NCBI RefSeq assembly: GCF_000384295.1
Contig: NZ_KB913037.1
Location: 1,717,975 to 1,781,974, forward strand
Length of the DNA stretch: 64,000 nt
Reading direction: 5' to 3'
DNA from: Amycolatopsis balhimycina FH 1894
GTDB taxonomy: Bacteria > Actinomycetota > Actinomycetes > Mycobacteriales > Pseudonocardiaceae
Part shown: in pieces, positions 18,007 to 27,160 of the stretch
Layout: each line of letters starts with the position of its first letter
How positions within the stretch are numbered: position 1 is the stretch's first letter
Program-made: the position numbers and the translations under genes
Notes under the pieces: generated by a model
Told to the model about the DNA's origin: nothing
Seen by the model: the letters and a program-made list of their open reading frames with translations, nothing else
Databases searched by the model: none

Positions 18007-21000
18007 CTACTCCGGAAACAGTCGCTTCGAATTCGCCAGAGCAGCCCGCACAGCCTTCGCCTCCGGAGCCTTCAGCTCGTCGAACACGGCCAAGGCCTCC
18101 CGCAGCCGAGCGACGCCGTCTGCGACGTCCCCGGCTCCCCAAGACCATCGTCCAAGCCCTTCGAGCGCTCGTCCTTCCTGCAGGCGGATCCCGATGGCTC
18201 GCGACTGGTCGAGGGCCTGACGGTAAAATTCGCCGGCATCGCCCGCTTCGGGCCAGGCCATGGCAAGGCCGCCGAGATTGTTGAGGTTCTCGGCCTGCCA
18301 CGCCCTGTCATCACCGAACAGAGTCTGGGCGCGCTTGAGGTACATGAGCGACAGCCTGAAGTTGCCGCCCGCGTGGTGCAGCCGACCGAGGTTGTTCAGG
18401 GCGACCGCTTCACGGGTTCGGCTGTCCAATCGGCTGTAAATGATCTGGGCGCTGCTGTAGCAGCTGTCGGCCATTCCGTAGTTGCCGCGCTCGAAATGCA
18501 TCCGGCCGAGGTTGTTCAGGGCCCTGGCCTCGGTGTACCGGTCCCCCAGCTCTCGAGACAGGGAAAGCACTTGATCGAATATGCCGATCGCGCTCGCATA
18601 GTCTCCGCAGACACCGTAAGTACAGCCGATGCAGAGCAAGCTCAAGGCTTCTCCGAGCCTGTTGCCGAGCTCGACGTACAGCGCAAGAGCCCGTTCACCG
18701 TCAGCTCTGGCGGCGTCATGCCGCCCGAGCCGGAACTGCACGCTCGCGAGGCTGCCGAGTACACCTGCGATACCGAACGGATTCTCCAGCTTCTCATACA
18801 GCGCACGGGCACGGGTGAGGTACTCGATCGCTTCCGGGTACTCGGAGAGCTCCATTCGAGCGAACCCGATTTCGGTCAGCGCCGCGGCTTCGCCGAGCCG
18901 GTCGCCGGATCTGGCATACAAGTCCCGTGCTCGGATCAGGTCTTCGACCGCTGCGGGATAGTCTCCGAGCAGACTCTGCACCCGGCCCAGATCCGCGCGG
19001 GTGGCTGCTTCATCCGTGAGGTTGCCTGCCGCTTGTTCCGCGGCCAGCACGGCCTGGTCGATCCGGTGGGCGTCATGCCAGTATCCGTGCTGCTCGAGAT
19101 AGGGGTGGAGCGCGACCGCGAGTTCCGCGGCCCGGTGCAGGTGGTCGTGGACCGCGGCATGGGTGATGCAGGCACCGAGGTTGGCGCGTTCCGCGCTCAA
19201 CCACGCGATCGCCTCGCCCTCCGACTCGAATTCGTGTGTCCCCACCGGCGGCCTGGTGGCGATTTCCGGACGCGGGCCGCGGGTGGCGACGAATCGCGTC
19301 GCCGACCGGACAGCGTAAAGATAGTAGTCGAGCAGGCGCTCGAAGGCTTTGTCGTCCCCATCTTCGTTACTCAGGGTCAGGCTGTAGGCCCGGGTCAGAT
19401 CGTGCAAGCGATAGCGACCGGGAGCCACTTCTTCCAGCAGGTGATTCAGGTACAGCGCATCGAGACGTTCACAGGTCGTTTCCGGATCTTCGCCGTCGAG
19501 CGCCGCAGCCGCGCGCGCCTCGATCTGGTTGCCGGAGTGGAGGCCGAGGCGACGGAAAAGACGCTTCTCGTCCGGGCTCAAGTCCCGGTAGGAGAGGTCG
19601 AACGCAGCGGCAACGGTTCGATTGCCCGCGCGGAGCATCGTGATTCGGTTGCGGGAGCGCCGGAGGTCATCGGCCAGCTGTTCGGGCGTCCAGCAGGGGT
19701 GATTTCGCAGCCGGCCGGCCGTGAGCGTGATGGCCAGCGGCAGGTACCCGCACATCGCCATCAACTCGGCCACGGCTCCGGGATCGTGTCGATGCGCACC
19801 GGTGTAGCGCTGAAACATCGCGGCAGCGTCCTGGGGCGGGAGGGTCTGCAACGAGACTGGACTGGCGTCGGCAACGGACTCGATCCGACGTCGGCTGGTG
19901 ACCAGCACGAGGCTTCCGGGACTGCCGGGCAGCAGCGGCCGGACCTGCTCGTCCCCGACGGCGTCATCGAGCAGCAGCAGGATCTTCCGCCCCGCCAGCT
20001 TCTCGCGCCACAACCGGGCACGATCATCCAGACCGGCGGGAATGTCGATCGCGGGGACGCCCCAGAGAAGCAGCAGCGAAGCAAGGGCGTCACCAGGATC
20101 CACGGGTGCTTGCCCAGGACTGTGGCCGTGCAGTTCGAGGAAGACCTGGCCGTCGGGGAAATGGCCGGCGAGCTGGTAGGCGGCGCGGACCGCGAACGTT
20201 GTCTTCCCGATGCCCGGCATGCCGTCCACGACGTGGACGGCCATCCCCAGGGTGCCCTGACCCGCGGCGGTGGACACCGTCGCGGTGAGCTCGGCCAGCT
20301 CCTGACCGCGGCCGGTGAAGGCCGGGAGGTCACGGGGCAGCGTGGAGCGGCCGCTCATCGAAGCCGGCGAATGTACCGCTTCCGGCCGCCCTGCCGGTTG
20401 CTCCGCTTCCACCGGAAAAAGCTCTTCGGTACCCGGCGGACACGGGTGATCCGGCAGGCTGATCCAGCCGACGGTCACTGTCTCCTTCACGGCCACATGC
20501 ACTGGCCGAAAGGCTGAGGAGTCCACGATCGTGCTACTACGGACGACTTCGTCGAAGAACCACGTTGAAGTGATCAGCGCGAGCACTCCCGGCGATTCGG
20601 CCAGCGCGATCTTGAGCTGAGGGGCCTCAATCAGGCGAAATGTCTGATTGATCGCGGGACCGGTCGCCCCTTGGTCATCGTAGGCGACTTCTCCCGCATG
20701 GAGTGCCATTCGCAGCCGGATCCGCTCCTCGGCCCGGTGCGTCTCATTGTGCCGCCGAAGTTCCCTGGCGAGGGCCACGGAAAGAACCTCGACGAAGGGT
20801 CCTTTGGGGATTTGTGCCGGCACGAGCACGAAAGCCCCGTCGCCGGTGCTCTCGTGCTTGCAGTCGAACCAGGGCACCCCGGCCTCCTTGAAGGCACGGC
20901 GTAGCGCGAGGTCGAGACCTTGTCGGACCACCAGCCGGTGCGGCGTGGTCCTGCCCTGGTGACCGTAACCTTCGATATCCACCGCGAGTACAGTGCGATG

Positions 21001-21024
21001 GACGACCAATCGTGAGTGCTCCAT
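18007..21024 (-). CDS. Cyclase-homology / NB-ARC STAND ATPase / TPR protein
   Basis: 1005-residue signal-transduction protein. Residues 1-190 form a class III nucleotide-cyclase homology domain: LAVDIEG (Asp16), STGDGAFV (Asp62), RMALHAGEV and AINQTFRL (Asn126, Arg130), ending VKETVTVGWISLP. An NB-ARC/STAND ATPase follows, with P-loop GMPGIGKTT (268-276), Walker B KILLLLDD (347-354) and LVTSRRRI. Roughly residues 620-1000 are TPRs with repeated ALNNLGRMHFERGNY-type units. AfsR-like regulators share the NB-ARC/TPR half, but no DNA-binding domain is present. Start 21024 is favoured because the cyclase domain begins there. Base composition is visibly less G+C-rich than its neighbours, suggesting transfer. 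The effector role is unknown. Confidence 0.85.
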   Translation of the reverse strand: MEHSRLVVHRTVLAVDIEGYGHQGRTTPHRLVVRQGLDLALRRAFKEAGVPWFDCKHESTGDGAFVLVPAQIPKGPFVEVLSVALARELRRHNETHRAEERIRLRMALHAGEVAYDDQGATGPAINQTFRLIEAPQLKIALAESPGVLALITSTWFFDEVVRSSTIVDSSAFRPVHVAVKETVTVGWISLPDHPCPPGTEELFPVEAEQPAGRPEAVHSPASMSGRSTLPRDLPAFTGRGQELAELTATVSTAAGQGTLGMAVHVVDGMPGIGKTTFAVRAAYQLAGHFPDGQVFLELHGHSPGQAPVDPGDALASLLLLWGVPAIDIPAGLDDRARLWREKLAGRKILLLLDDAVGDEQVRPLLPGSPGSLVLVTSRRRIESVADASPVSLQTLPPQDAAAMFQRYTGAHRHDPGAVAELMAMCGYLPLAITLTAGRLRNHPCWTPEQLADDLRRSRNRITMLRAGNRTVAAAFDLSYRDLSPDEKRLFRRLGLHSGNQIEARAAAALDGEDPETTCERLDALYLNHLLEEVAPGRYRLHDLTRAYSLTLSNEDGDDKAFERLLDYYLYAVRSATRFVATRGPRPEIATRPPVGTHEFESEGEAIAWLSAERANLGACITHAAVHDHLHRAAELAVALHPYLEQHGYWHDAHRIDQAVLAAEQAAGNLTDEAATRADLGRVQSLLGDYPAAVEDLIRARDLYARSGDRLGEAAALTEIGFARMELSEYPEAIEYLTRARALYEKLENPFGIAGVLGSLASVQFRLGRHDAARADGERALALYVELGNRLGEALSLLCIGCTYGVCGDYASAIGIFDQVLSLSRELGDRYTEARALNNLGRMHFERGNYGMADSCYSSAQIIYSRLDSRTREAVALNNLGRLHHAGGNFRLSLMYLKRAQTLFGDDRAWQAENLNNLGGLAMAWPEAGDAGEFYRQALDQSRAIGIRLQEGRALEGLGRWSWGAGDVADGVARLREALAVFDELKAPEAKAVRAALANSKRLFPE

Positions 21025-21883
21025 TTTCCCCCACACGCACTTGCCCAAGATTCGAGTGTATGGACGAGCCCGTCGGGGCAGCAATCCTGAAGTCGCCGAA
21101 CGGCGCCCCGGAGCGGATGAATGGTCTCCCAGGTAAAACCGACGTAAAAAGTCAACGGTCGAACGAAGACCCGCATCACCTGATCACAGCGCTAATTGGC
21201 CGATGGACAGCAATTCTGGAGATCATTCCTTCAGGGGCGGTCTCGACGTTCTCCCCCTCGATGGCTGTCCGCGGCGTCCCGCCCGCCGCCCGCGATCGCG
21301 CGCTGCCGGCGATGCGCGCCTGCCGCAAATCGATCGGCAGCCGCAGCCGTGGGTTTGCCGTTTTGCCGTTTCGCTGCGCACCACCAGGTCGGTGCCGTAG
21401 CCTCGTGCGCGCCTTGGTCGAGGGAACTTGCGTTATCTGGACCTTCACGGCACCCGGCTCTGGTGCACCATGTCCTCGCCGCAGCACATTCCGCTCAAGG
21501 CCGACGTGCCCGGCGGGGCCGCGACCATCGGGGTCTCGCTGGTCGACCCCGACGGTTACTCCGTCGACATCTGCTGGGTCCACCGGGGCCGCCCGACCTG
21601 CAGCGCGCCCTGAAGCCGCGCGCCAAAGATCCCCTCACCCGGGAGCGCGGGCGCGATCGAGGGCCGAGGTTACGTCCTCGGCGAACAACCGGATTCCTCA
21701 TTTCGGTGGCCGGAGATCGTCAGACGTGGAGGCAGACCGGCAGCATGTTCAGCCCGCGCAGCCTCGTGAACAGGTCCCCCCGCACCGATGTAGTTCACCG
21801 TGTCACCAAAACGCAATTCCGATGGACGCACGGTTCACGCTTTGACCGCGGCAGTGATCGAGTGGGCAGGATTCCCGATTCTG
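21025..21883. other. Non-coding or decayed region with gene fragments
   Basis: About 860 bp without a convincing intact gene. The plus strand at about 21428-21613 encodes a peptide with SLVDPDGYSVDICWVHRG, resembling the end of a VOC-family domain but with no N-terminal half. The minus strand near 21708-21770 encodes a short tail ending RGLNMLPVCLHV with no upstream gene. The first 200 bp are relatively A+T-rich and probably hold the promoter of the STAND gene. The region looks like a scar between acquired modules. Confidence 0.45.
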
Positions 21884-23089
21884 TCACGGATTCGTGTGCT
21901 CTTGTTGTCTGCCGCCTGTTGCTTGGTCTTTCGGACGGGATTTCTCGGCGGCGAGCTGAGCCGGTGGGTGCTGGACCTGGCCGGGTTGCGGTACGGGTGC
22001 GAACTGGACGGTGATGGACAAGCCGCCCTGGGGGCGTGCGGTGGCGGTGAGGGTGGCGTGGTGGGCTTCGGTGACGGCGTTGACGATCGCGAGGCCGAGA
22101 CCGTGGCCGCCGCGGTGGTCGTTGCGGTCGGCTGAGAGTCGCTGGAAAGGCTGGAACAGCCGCTGGAGCTGGTCTTCGGGCACGACAGGTCCGCTGTTGG
22201 TGACCGTGATGGCCGCCCGGAGCCCCGAGGTTTCCGTGGTGATCCGGATGTGCCCGTCCGCATGGTTGTGGCGGACGGCGTTGTCGATGAGGTTCGTGGT
22301 GAGGCTTTCGATCAGTCTCGGGTCCCCTGCCGTCACCGCGGGCGTGAGGTGCACAGCGAGATCGATGCCGTTCTCGGCGGCCTGGTCGCGGCGCGAGGTG
22401 AGGACGCCGGTGACGACGTGCGCGAGGTCGACCGTTTCCCAGCGCGTGACGCCGCGTTCGCTGGTGGCCAAGGCGAGCAGCGAGGTGACGAGCCGTTCCT
22501 GCATCCCGCCCAAGGCCAGAGCTTCCCGGCAGGCCGCGCGGAGGGTGTCGGCGTCGGCGTCGGGGTCGCCGAGCGCGACTTCCAGGAGGGTCCGCAGGCC
22601 GGCCAGCGGTGTGCGTAGCTCGTGGGAAGCGTTGGCGACGAAATGCCGTTGGGCGGTGAAGGAGGCTTCCAGACGAGCGAAGAGGTCGTCGAGGATGTGG
22701 CCCAGTTCGGTCAGCTCGTCGATGGGTCCGCCGAGGTCGAGACGCTGGTCGAGGTTGCCGGCGGAGATGGCCTTGGCGGTGGCGGTGATGGCCCGCAGCG
22801 GCCGGAGGAACCGGCCGGCGACGAACCAGCCGGCCGCGACGCTGACGGGCACGAGCACGACGAGCGCAACCACGGTGCCGACGAGGAGCTGGTGCGGGCC
22901 GATCCCCTGCCCGGTCCCCGTGATCGCGGCCGGGGCCGGGCTGTGGGCGGGAACGGTCGACCGGATGCCGGCCAGGGGAAGGATCACGATGGCGAGGACC
23001 ACGATCCCCGCGACGTAGACTCCGGTGGCGTAGAAGAGGGTGAGCCTGGCTTGCAAGGATCGGCTGGGCACCGGCTGCAGAACGGTCAT
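21884..23089 (-). CDS. Two-component sensor histidine kinase
   Basis: 401-residue membrane kinase of the EnvZ/OmpR-partner class. TM1 lies at about residues 20-42 and TM2 at about 68-92, flanking a short extracytoplasmic loop. A HAMP domain (RFLRPLRAITATAKAISAGN) follows. The H-box is FVANASHELRTPLAGLR with the phosphoacceptor His; the N-box is LIDNAVRHNHADG, and HGLGLAIVNAV is the G-box. The C-terminal 35 residues are polar and non-conserved. Its ATG overlaps the response-regulator stop (ATGA), so the pair is translationally coupled. Divergent placement suggests it controls the ABC exporter at 23836, a common arrangement for peptide or antibiotic sensing. Confidence 0.92.
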   Translation of the reverse strand: MTVLQPVPSRSLQARLTLFYATGVYVAGIVVLAIVILPLAGIRSTVPAHSPAPAAITGTGQGIGPHQLLVGTVVALVVLVPVSVAAGWFVAGRFLRPLRAITATAKAISAGNLDQRLDLGGPIDELTELGHILDDLFARLEASFTAQRHFVANASHELRTPLAGLRTLLEVALGDPDADADTLRAACREALALGGMQERLVTSLLALATSERGVTRWETVDLAHVVTGVLTSRRDQAAENGIDLAVHLTPAVTAGDPRLIESLTTNLIDNAVRHNHADGHIRITTETSGLRAAITVTNSGPVVPEDQLQRLFQPFQRLSADRNDHRGGHGLGLAIVNAVTEAHHATLTATARPQGGLSITVQFAPVPQPGQVQHPPAQLAAEKSRPKDQATGGRQQEHTNP

Positions 23090-23748
23090 GGTGGTCCGAT
23101 CCGGTAGCCGCCTTCGCGGACGGTCTCGATCACCGGCGGGTCACCGAGTTTGGCGCGCAGCCGGTGCACGGTGTGCTTGACCGCGGACGTGAAGGGGTCG
23201 GCCGCCTCGTCCCAGACTCGTTCGAGGAGTTCTTCGGCAGAGATGACCAGGCCGGGCGTGGCCAGCAGGCATTCGAGGAGGGCGAACTCCTTGGGGCTGA
23301 GCTCGAGGCGCCGGCCGGCGCGGAACACGGCCCGGCGGGCCGGGTCGAGGCTGATGTCCCCGCACACGAGCGTCGGTGGCAGTGGCGGGGCGGCGCGGCG
23401 AGCGAGGGCCCGGACGCGGGCGACCAGTTCGGCGAAGGCGAACGGCTTCGGCAGGTAGTCGTCGGCGCCGAGCCCGAGGCCGGTGACGCGGTCCTCGACC
23501 GTGTCCGAGGCGGTGAGCATCAGCACGCGCGTCTCACACCGGTTGCCGGCCAGCTGACGGCAGATCTCGTCCCCGTGGACACCGGGCAGGTCCCGGTCGA
23601 GGATCACCACGTCGTAGCGGGTGACGGCCAGGCGGTCCCGGGCGTCGGTTCCGTCCAGGGTGACGTCGACGGCCATGCCTTCGCGGCGCAGCCCGGTCCC
23701 GATGGAGCGGGCCAGCACCTCGAAATCCTCGACCACCAGGACCCTCAT
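23086..23748 (-). CDS. OmpR/PhoB-family response regulator
   Basis: 220-residue response regulator. The receiver domain has VVEDFEV (acidic pocket), the phosphorylation site VVILDRDLPGVHG, the Thr/Ser switch LMLTASD and the Lys in YLPKPFAFAEL. A C-terminal winged helix (LSPKEFALLECLLATPG, VKHTVHRLRAKLGDP, TVREGGYRIG) binds DNA. Start ATG 23748 leads straight into MRVLVVEDF. Its likely target is the 11-bp-period direct repeat in the 87-bp gap before the ABC genes. It is the upstream, first-translated member of the two-gene operon. Confidence 0.93.
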   Translation of the reverse strand: MRVLVVEDFEVLARSIGTGLRREGMAVDVTLDGTDARDRLAVTRYDVVILDRDLPGVHGDEICRQLAGNRCETRVLMLTASDTVEDRVTGLGLGADDYLPKPFAFAELVARVRALARRAAPPLPPTLVCGDISLDPARRAVFRAGRRLELSPKEFALLECLLATPGLVISAEELLERVWDEAADPFTSAVKHTVHRLRAKLGDPPVIETVREGGYRIGPP

Positions 23749-23782
23749 CTGCCCAACGATGCCAGAAGCGGGGTTCCAGCCA

Positions 23783-23828
23783 GGTCGCAGCGGCTGCGAC
23801 CGGGTCGCGACCGGGTGCTGCGTACAAC
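23783..23828 (+). promoter_or_regulatory. Putative response-regulator boxes and leaderless ABC promoter
   Basis: GCGACCGGGT occurs at 23796-23805 and again at 23807-23816, an 11-nt period typical of OmpR/PhoB sites. An overlapping perfect inverted repeat (GGTCGCAGC, 1-nt centre, complement) spans 23783-23801. TACAAC at 23823-23828 fits a -10 element 7 nt before ATG 23836, implying a leaderless mRNA. The repeats sit where a -35 box would be. Confidence 0.6.
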
Positions 23829-23835
23829 CTCCGTC

Positions 23836-24786
23836 ATGAGTCCATTGAGAACCGCCGGCTCCGGGATCGTCGTCTCCGGCCTGCGCAAGCGATACGGGGC
23901 GACCCGAGCTCTCGACGGTATGTCCTTCGCGGTCCGTCCCGGCCTGGTGACCGGCTTCGTCGGCCCGAACGGGGCCGGGAAGTCCACCACGATGCGCGTG
24001 ATCCTCGGCCTCGCCGCGGTCGAGGAAGGCACCGCCCTGGTCGACGGAAAGCCTTACCGCAGTCTCCGGCACCCGCTTCGCCACGTCGGTTCCCTGCTGG
24101 ACGCCGTGGCGCCGCACCCCGGCCGGAGCGCTCGCAACCACCTGCTCTGGCTGGCGCATTCCCAGGGCCTCGCGCCGCGGCGGGTGGACGAGGTGCTCGA
24201 GCAGGCCGGCCTGACTTCGGCGGCCCGGCGCAAGGCGGGCGGCTACTCGCTGGGCATGCGGCAGCGGCTCGGCGTCGCCGCGGCCCTGCTGGGCGACCCG
24301 CCGATCGTCCTGCTCGACGAGCCGTTCAACGGCATGGACCCGGACGGCATCATCTGGATGCGTGGGTTCCTGCGATCCCTGGCCGCCCAGGGCCGCGCTG
24401 TCCTGGTGTCCAGCCACCTGATGAGCGAGGTGCAGGACACGGCCGATCACCTGGTCGTCGCCGGGCGCGGCCAGGCCATCGCCGACACCGGCGTGGCCGA
24501 GCTGATCGCGGCCGCGTCCAAGAACCGGGTGGCCCTGCGGACCACGGCCCGGCCGGCGGCGACGAGCGTGCTCGCGCGGGCCGGCGCCACCACGACGGCC
24601 ACCGGCCCGGACACCCTGATCGTCTCCGGCCTGGCGCCGGACCGCATCGTGGCACTGCTGAACCAGGCCGAGGTCCGGTTCTCCGAGGTGTCGGCGCACC
24701 GCGCCACGCTGGAGCAGGCCTACCTGGAACTCACCCGCGACGCGGTCGAGTTCCACGCCACGGCACCCGCGGAGGTGCCACGGTGA
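23836..24786 (+). CDS. ABC transporter ATP-binding protein
   Basis: 316-residue ATPase of the bacitracin/antibiotic exporter type. Walker A is GPNGAGKSTT, the signature is YSLGMRQRLGVAAALL, Walker B is IVLLDEPFNGMD, and the switch His is in VLVSSHLMSEV. A C-terminal extension of about 90 residues (from LIAAASKNRV) is typical of this exporter class. The GTG of the next gene overlaps its stop, so ATPase and permease are coupled. Divergent two-component genes imply induction by a membrane-active or peptide signal. The transported substrate is not identifiable. Confidence 0.92.
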   Translation: MSPLRTAGSGIVVSGLRKRYGATRALDGMSFAVRPGLVTGFVGPNGAGKSTTMRVILGLAAVEEGTALVDGKPYRSLRHPLRHVGSLLDAVAPHPGRSARNHLLWLAHSQGLAPRRVDEVLEQAGLTSAARRKAGGYSLGMRQRLGVAAALLGDPPIVLLDEPFNGMDPDGIIWMRGFLRSLAAQGRAVLVSSHLMSEVQDTADHLVVAGRGQAIADTGVAELIAAASKNRVALRTTARPAATSVLARAGATTTATGPDTLIVSGLAPDRIVALLNQAEVRFSEVSAHRATLEQAYLELTRDAVEFHATAPAEVPR

Positions 24787-26261
24787 CTCCGTTTTCCTCG
24801 TTGCTGCACGCGGAATGGACCAAGTTCCGGACCGTCCGCGGCTGGGCCGCCACCGTGGTGGCCGCGGCGCTGATGATGGTGCTGGTCGCCTTGCTCGCCG
24901 GGGCCGGCAGCGATCAGCACGGCGCACCGCCGGTTCCGATCGGCCCGGGCGGTGAACCGGTCACCGACAGCTTCTTCTTCCTGCACCAGCCGCTGACCGG
25001 AAACGGCAGCGTCACCGCCTCCGTTTCCGCGCTCGACGCGCACATCGCGCCCGACCTCGGACCCGGCACCGTGCCGTGGGCGAAAGCCGGGCTTCTCGTC
25101 AAGGACGGCACCCACCCCGGGTCGCCCTACGCGGCGATCATGGTCACCGGCAACCACGGGGTGCGGATGCAGGACAACTACGTCAACGACACAGCCGGTG
25201 CCCCCGGCGCGGTCTCCACCGCATCGCCCCGGTGGCTACGGCTGGACCGCTCCGGCGACCTGATCACCGGCTCCGAATCCGCCGACGGCGTCCGCTGGAC
25301 CACGGTGGGTACCGTGCGCCTGGCCGCGCTCGGAACGACCGCGCAAGCCGGGCTGTTCGTCGCCTCTCCGGACGCCGTGCAGGGCCTCGGCACGGTGCCC
25401 ACTGTCGCTACCGCCGTCTTCGGGAACTTGCGTACCGCAGGCGGGCAGCTCGGCGACCGGTGGACCGGTGACCAGATCGGGCCCGGATCCGCCGGCTTCT
25501 CCGGCTATCCGCGGCACATCTCAGGAGCGTTCACCCGGTCCGGCGGCAGCGTCACCGTGACCGGCGCCGGCGACATCGCCCCCGCCGTCCGCGCATCGCT
25601 GGGCACCGCCGGCACCGTGGCGGACCTCCTCACCGGCACGTTCCCCGCGCTGATCGCAGTCATCGCTCTCGGAGCGCTGTTCATCACCACCGAATACCGG
25701 GACGACCTGATCCACGTCACCCTGGCCGCCGGCCCGAGCCGGAGCCGGGTGCTGGCCGCCAAGGCGATCGTGCTGGGCGCGGTCACCTTCGTCGCGGGGC
25801 TGGCGGGGGCGGCCGTCGCGATTCCCCTGGGCGAGCACCTCGCGCGGGCCAAGGGCGTGTACCTGTTCCCGATCACGGCCGCCACCCAGCTGCGGATCGA
25901 GCTCGGCACCGCCGCCCTGCTCGCCACCGCCGCGATCCTGGCGCTCGCCGCCGGCACCGCGTTCCGGCGCAGTGCCGGCGCGGTCACCACCGTCACGCTG
26001 GTCATCGTGCTGCCCTACCTGCTGGTCGCGCAGATCCCGTTCATCCCCGCCGCCGTGATGGACTGGCTGACCCGGGTGACTCCGGCCGCGGCCTTCTCCG
26101 TCCAGCAAACGCTGACGCCGTACCACCAGGTCACCAGCATCTACACGCCCTACAACGGCTACTACCCGCTGGCGCCCTGGACCGGATTCGCCGTCCTGGC
26201 CGGCTACGCGACGGTGGCACTGGCCGCGGCGGCCGTCCTGCTCCACCGGCGGGACGCATGA
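24783..26261 (+). CDS. ABC transporter permease with extracellular beta-sandwich domain
   Basis: 492-residue permease. TM1 is at about residues 20-42. Residues 45-275 form a large predicted extracytoplasmic region with AKAGLLVKDGTHPGSPYAAI, SPRWLRLDRSGDLITG and TTAQAGLFVASPDA, the pattern of DUF1349/concanavalin-like domains in glycan-active enzymes. Five or so TM segments follow from LLTGTFPALIAVIALGALFI, including the ABC-2 permease element TTEYRDDLIHVTLAAGPSRS. The start is GTG 24783, overlapping the ATPase stop. Most ABC-2 permeases lack the inserted domain; it may sense a ligand or cell wall. Paired with the shorter permease downstream. Confidence 0.85.
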   Translation: MTPFSSLLHAEWTKFRTVRGWAATVVAAALMMVLVALLAGAGSDQHGAPPVPIGPGGEPVTDSFFFLHQPLTGNGSVTASVSALDAHIAPDLGPGTVPWAKAGLLVKDGTHPGSPYAAIMVTGNHGVRMQDNYVNDTAGAPGAVSTASPRWLRLDRSGDLITGSESADGVRWTTVGTVRLAALGTTAQAGLFVASPDAVQGLGTVPTVATAVFGNLRTAGGQLGDRWTGDQIGPGSAGFSGYPRHISGAFTRSGGSVTVTGAGDIAPAVRASLGTAGTVADLLTGTFPALIAVIALGALFITTEYRDDLIHVTLAAGPSRSRVLAAKAIVLGAVTFVAGLAGAAVAIPLGEHLARAKGVYLFPITAATQLRIELGTAALLATAAILALAAGTAFRRSAGAVTTVTLVIVLPYLLVAQIPFIPAAVMDWLTRVTPAAAFSVQQTLTPYHQVTSIYTPYNGYYPLAPWTGFAVLAGYATVALAAAAVLLHRRDA

Positions 26262-27034
26262 GACCGGCCCTGCACGCGGAATGGACGAAGATCCGCACCC
26301 TCACCGGCCCCCGTTGGCTGCTGCTGGGCACCATCGCCGCGACCATGGCCCTGAGTGCGGCGATCACCTCGGTCATGACGTGCGACGCCACCGGTTGCGG
26401 CCACGACGCGGCCAAGCTCAGCCTCACCGGCGTCCAGCTGGGCCAGGCACCGGTCGTCGTCCTGGCCGTCCTGGTGATCAGCAGCGAATACGACTCGGGC
26501 CTGATCCGCACCACCCTGACGGCGATCCCGCACCGAGCCACCGTCCTCGTGGCCAAGTCCCTCGTCCTCACCGGCGTCGTCGCCGCGGCCGGGACCGTCG
26601 CGGTTCTCGGTTCGCTGCTGGCCGGGCGGCTCATCCTGCCCGGCCACGGCTTCACGGCCGCCCACGGCCACCCGGCCTTGTCCCTGGCCGACGGGCCGAC
26701 CCTGCGCGCGACCGCCGGATCGGTCCTCTACCTGGTCCTGATCGCCCTGCTCAGCCTCGGCATCGCCACCGTCGTGCGCGATGCCGCCGCCGGCATCGGC
26801 ACCATCCTGGGCCTGCTCTACCTCGTGCCGATCCTCTCGCCGGTGATCGACGATCCGCACTGGCAGCGGCTCCTGGCCCAGATCGGGCCGATGAGCGCCG
26901 GGCTCGCCGTGCAAGCCACCACTGACCTCGACAGCCTGCCCATCGCGCCATGGGCAGGCCTCGGTGTCCTCGCCACCTGGACGGGTGCCGCGCTTCTGGC
27001 CGGCGCCCTGTTGTTGCGGCTGCGTGATGCCTGA
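26258..27034 (+). CDS. ABC transporter permease (ABC-2 type)
   Basis: 258-residue integral membrane protein with about six hydrophobic segments. It begins with the same LHAEWTKIRTLTGP signature as the upstream permease (LHAEWTKFRTVRG) and has the ISSEYDSGLIRTTLTAIPHR coupling segment. The two permeases are therefore homologous and probably form a heterodimer around the ATPase homodimer. It lacks the inserted extracellular domain of its partner. The ATG at 26258 overlaps the upstream TGA. Last gene of the exporter operon. Confidence 0.9.
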   Translation: MRPALHAEWTKIRTLTGPRWLLLGTIAATMALSAAITSVMTCDATGCGHDAAKLSLTGVQLGQAPVVVLAVLVISSEYDSGLIRTTLTAIPHRATVLVAKSLVLTGVVAAAGTVAVLGSLLAGRLILPGHGFTAAHGHPALSLADGPTLRATAGSVLYLVLIALLSLGIATVVRDAAAGIGTILGLLYLVPILSPVIDDPHWQRLLAQIGPMSAGLAVQATTDLDSLPIAPWAGLGVLATWTGAALLAGALLLRLRDA

Positions 27035-27142
27035 TGCTCGCCATCGCACGATCTGCCGGTGCTGCCGGAACCAGGTGGCGTAGTAGGCCAGGTTCGTGCA
27101 GATGGCGGGCGACTGCGAACAAGGCACGAACCCGTTGACGCC

Positions 27143-27160
27143 TCCGCGGCCGGCCGCGGA
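27143..27160. terminator. Palindromic terminator-like hairpin
   Basis: An 18-bp perfect G+C-rich palindrome (TCCGCGGCC and its complement) abuts the stop of the membrane-protein gene at 27161 and lies 109 bp after the exporter operon. It could end either transcript. There is no T tract. Confidence 0.5.

Noticed and set aside
18373..20517. A 714-codon plus-strand frame
   Set aside because: Antisense to the NB-ARC/TPR protein; no motif and no SD.
27020..27127. Minus-strand peptide with NLAYYATWFRQHRQIV after the exporter operon
   Set aside because: Protein-like for about 30 residues but with no start, stop context or recognisable family; too short to call a transposase remnant.
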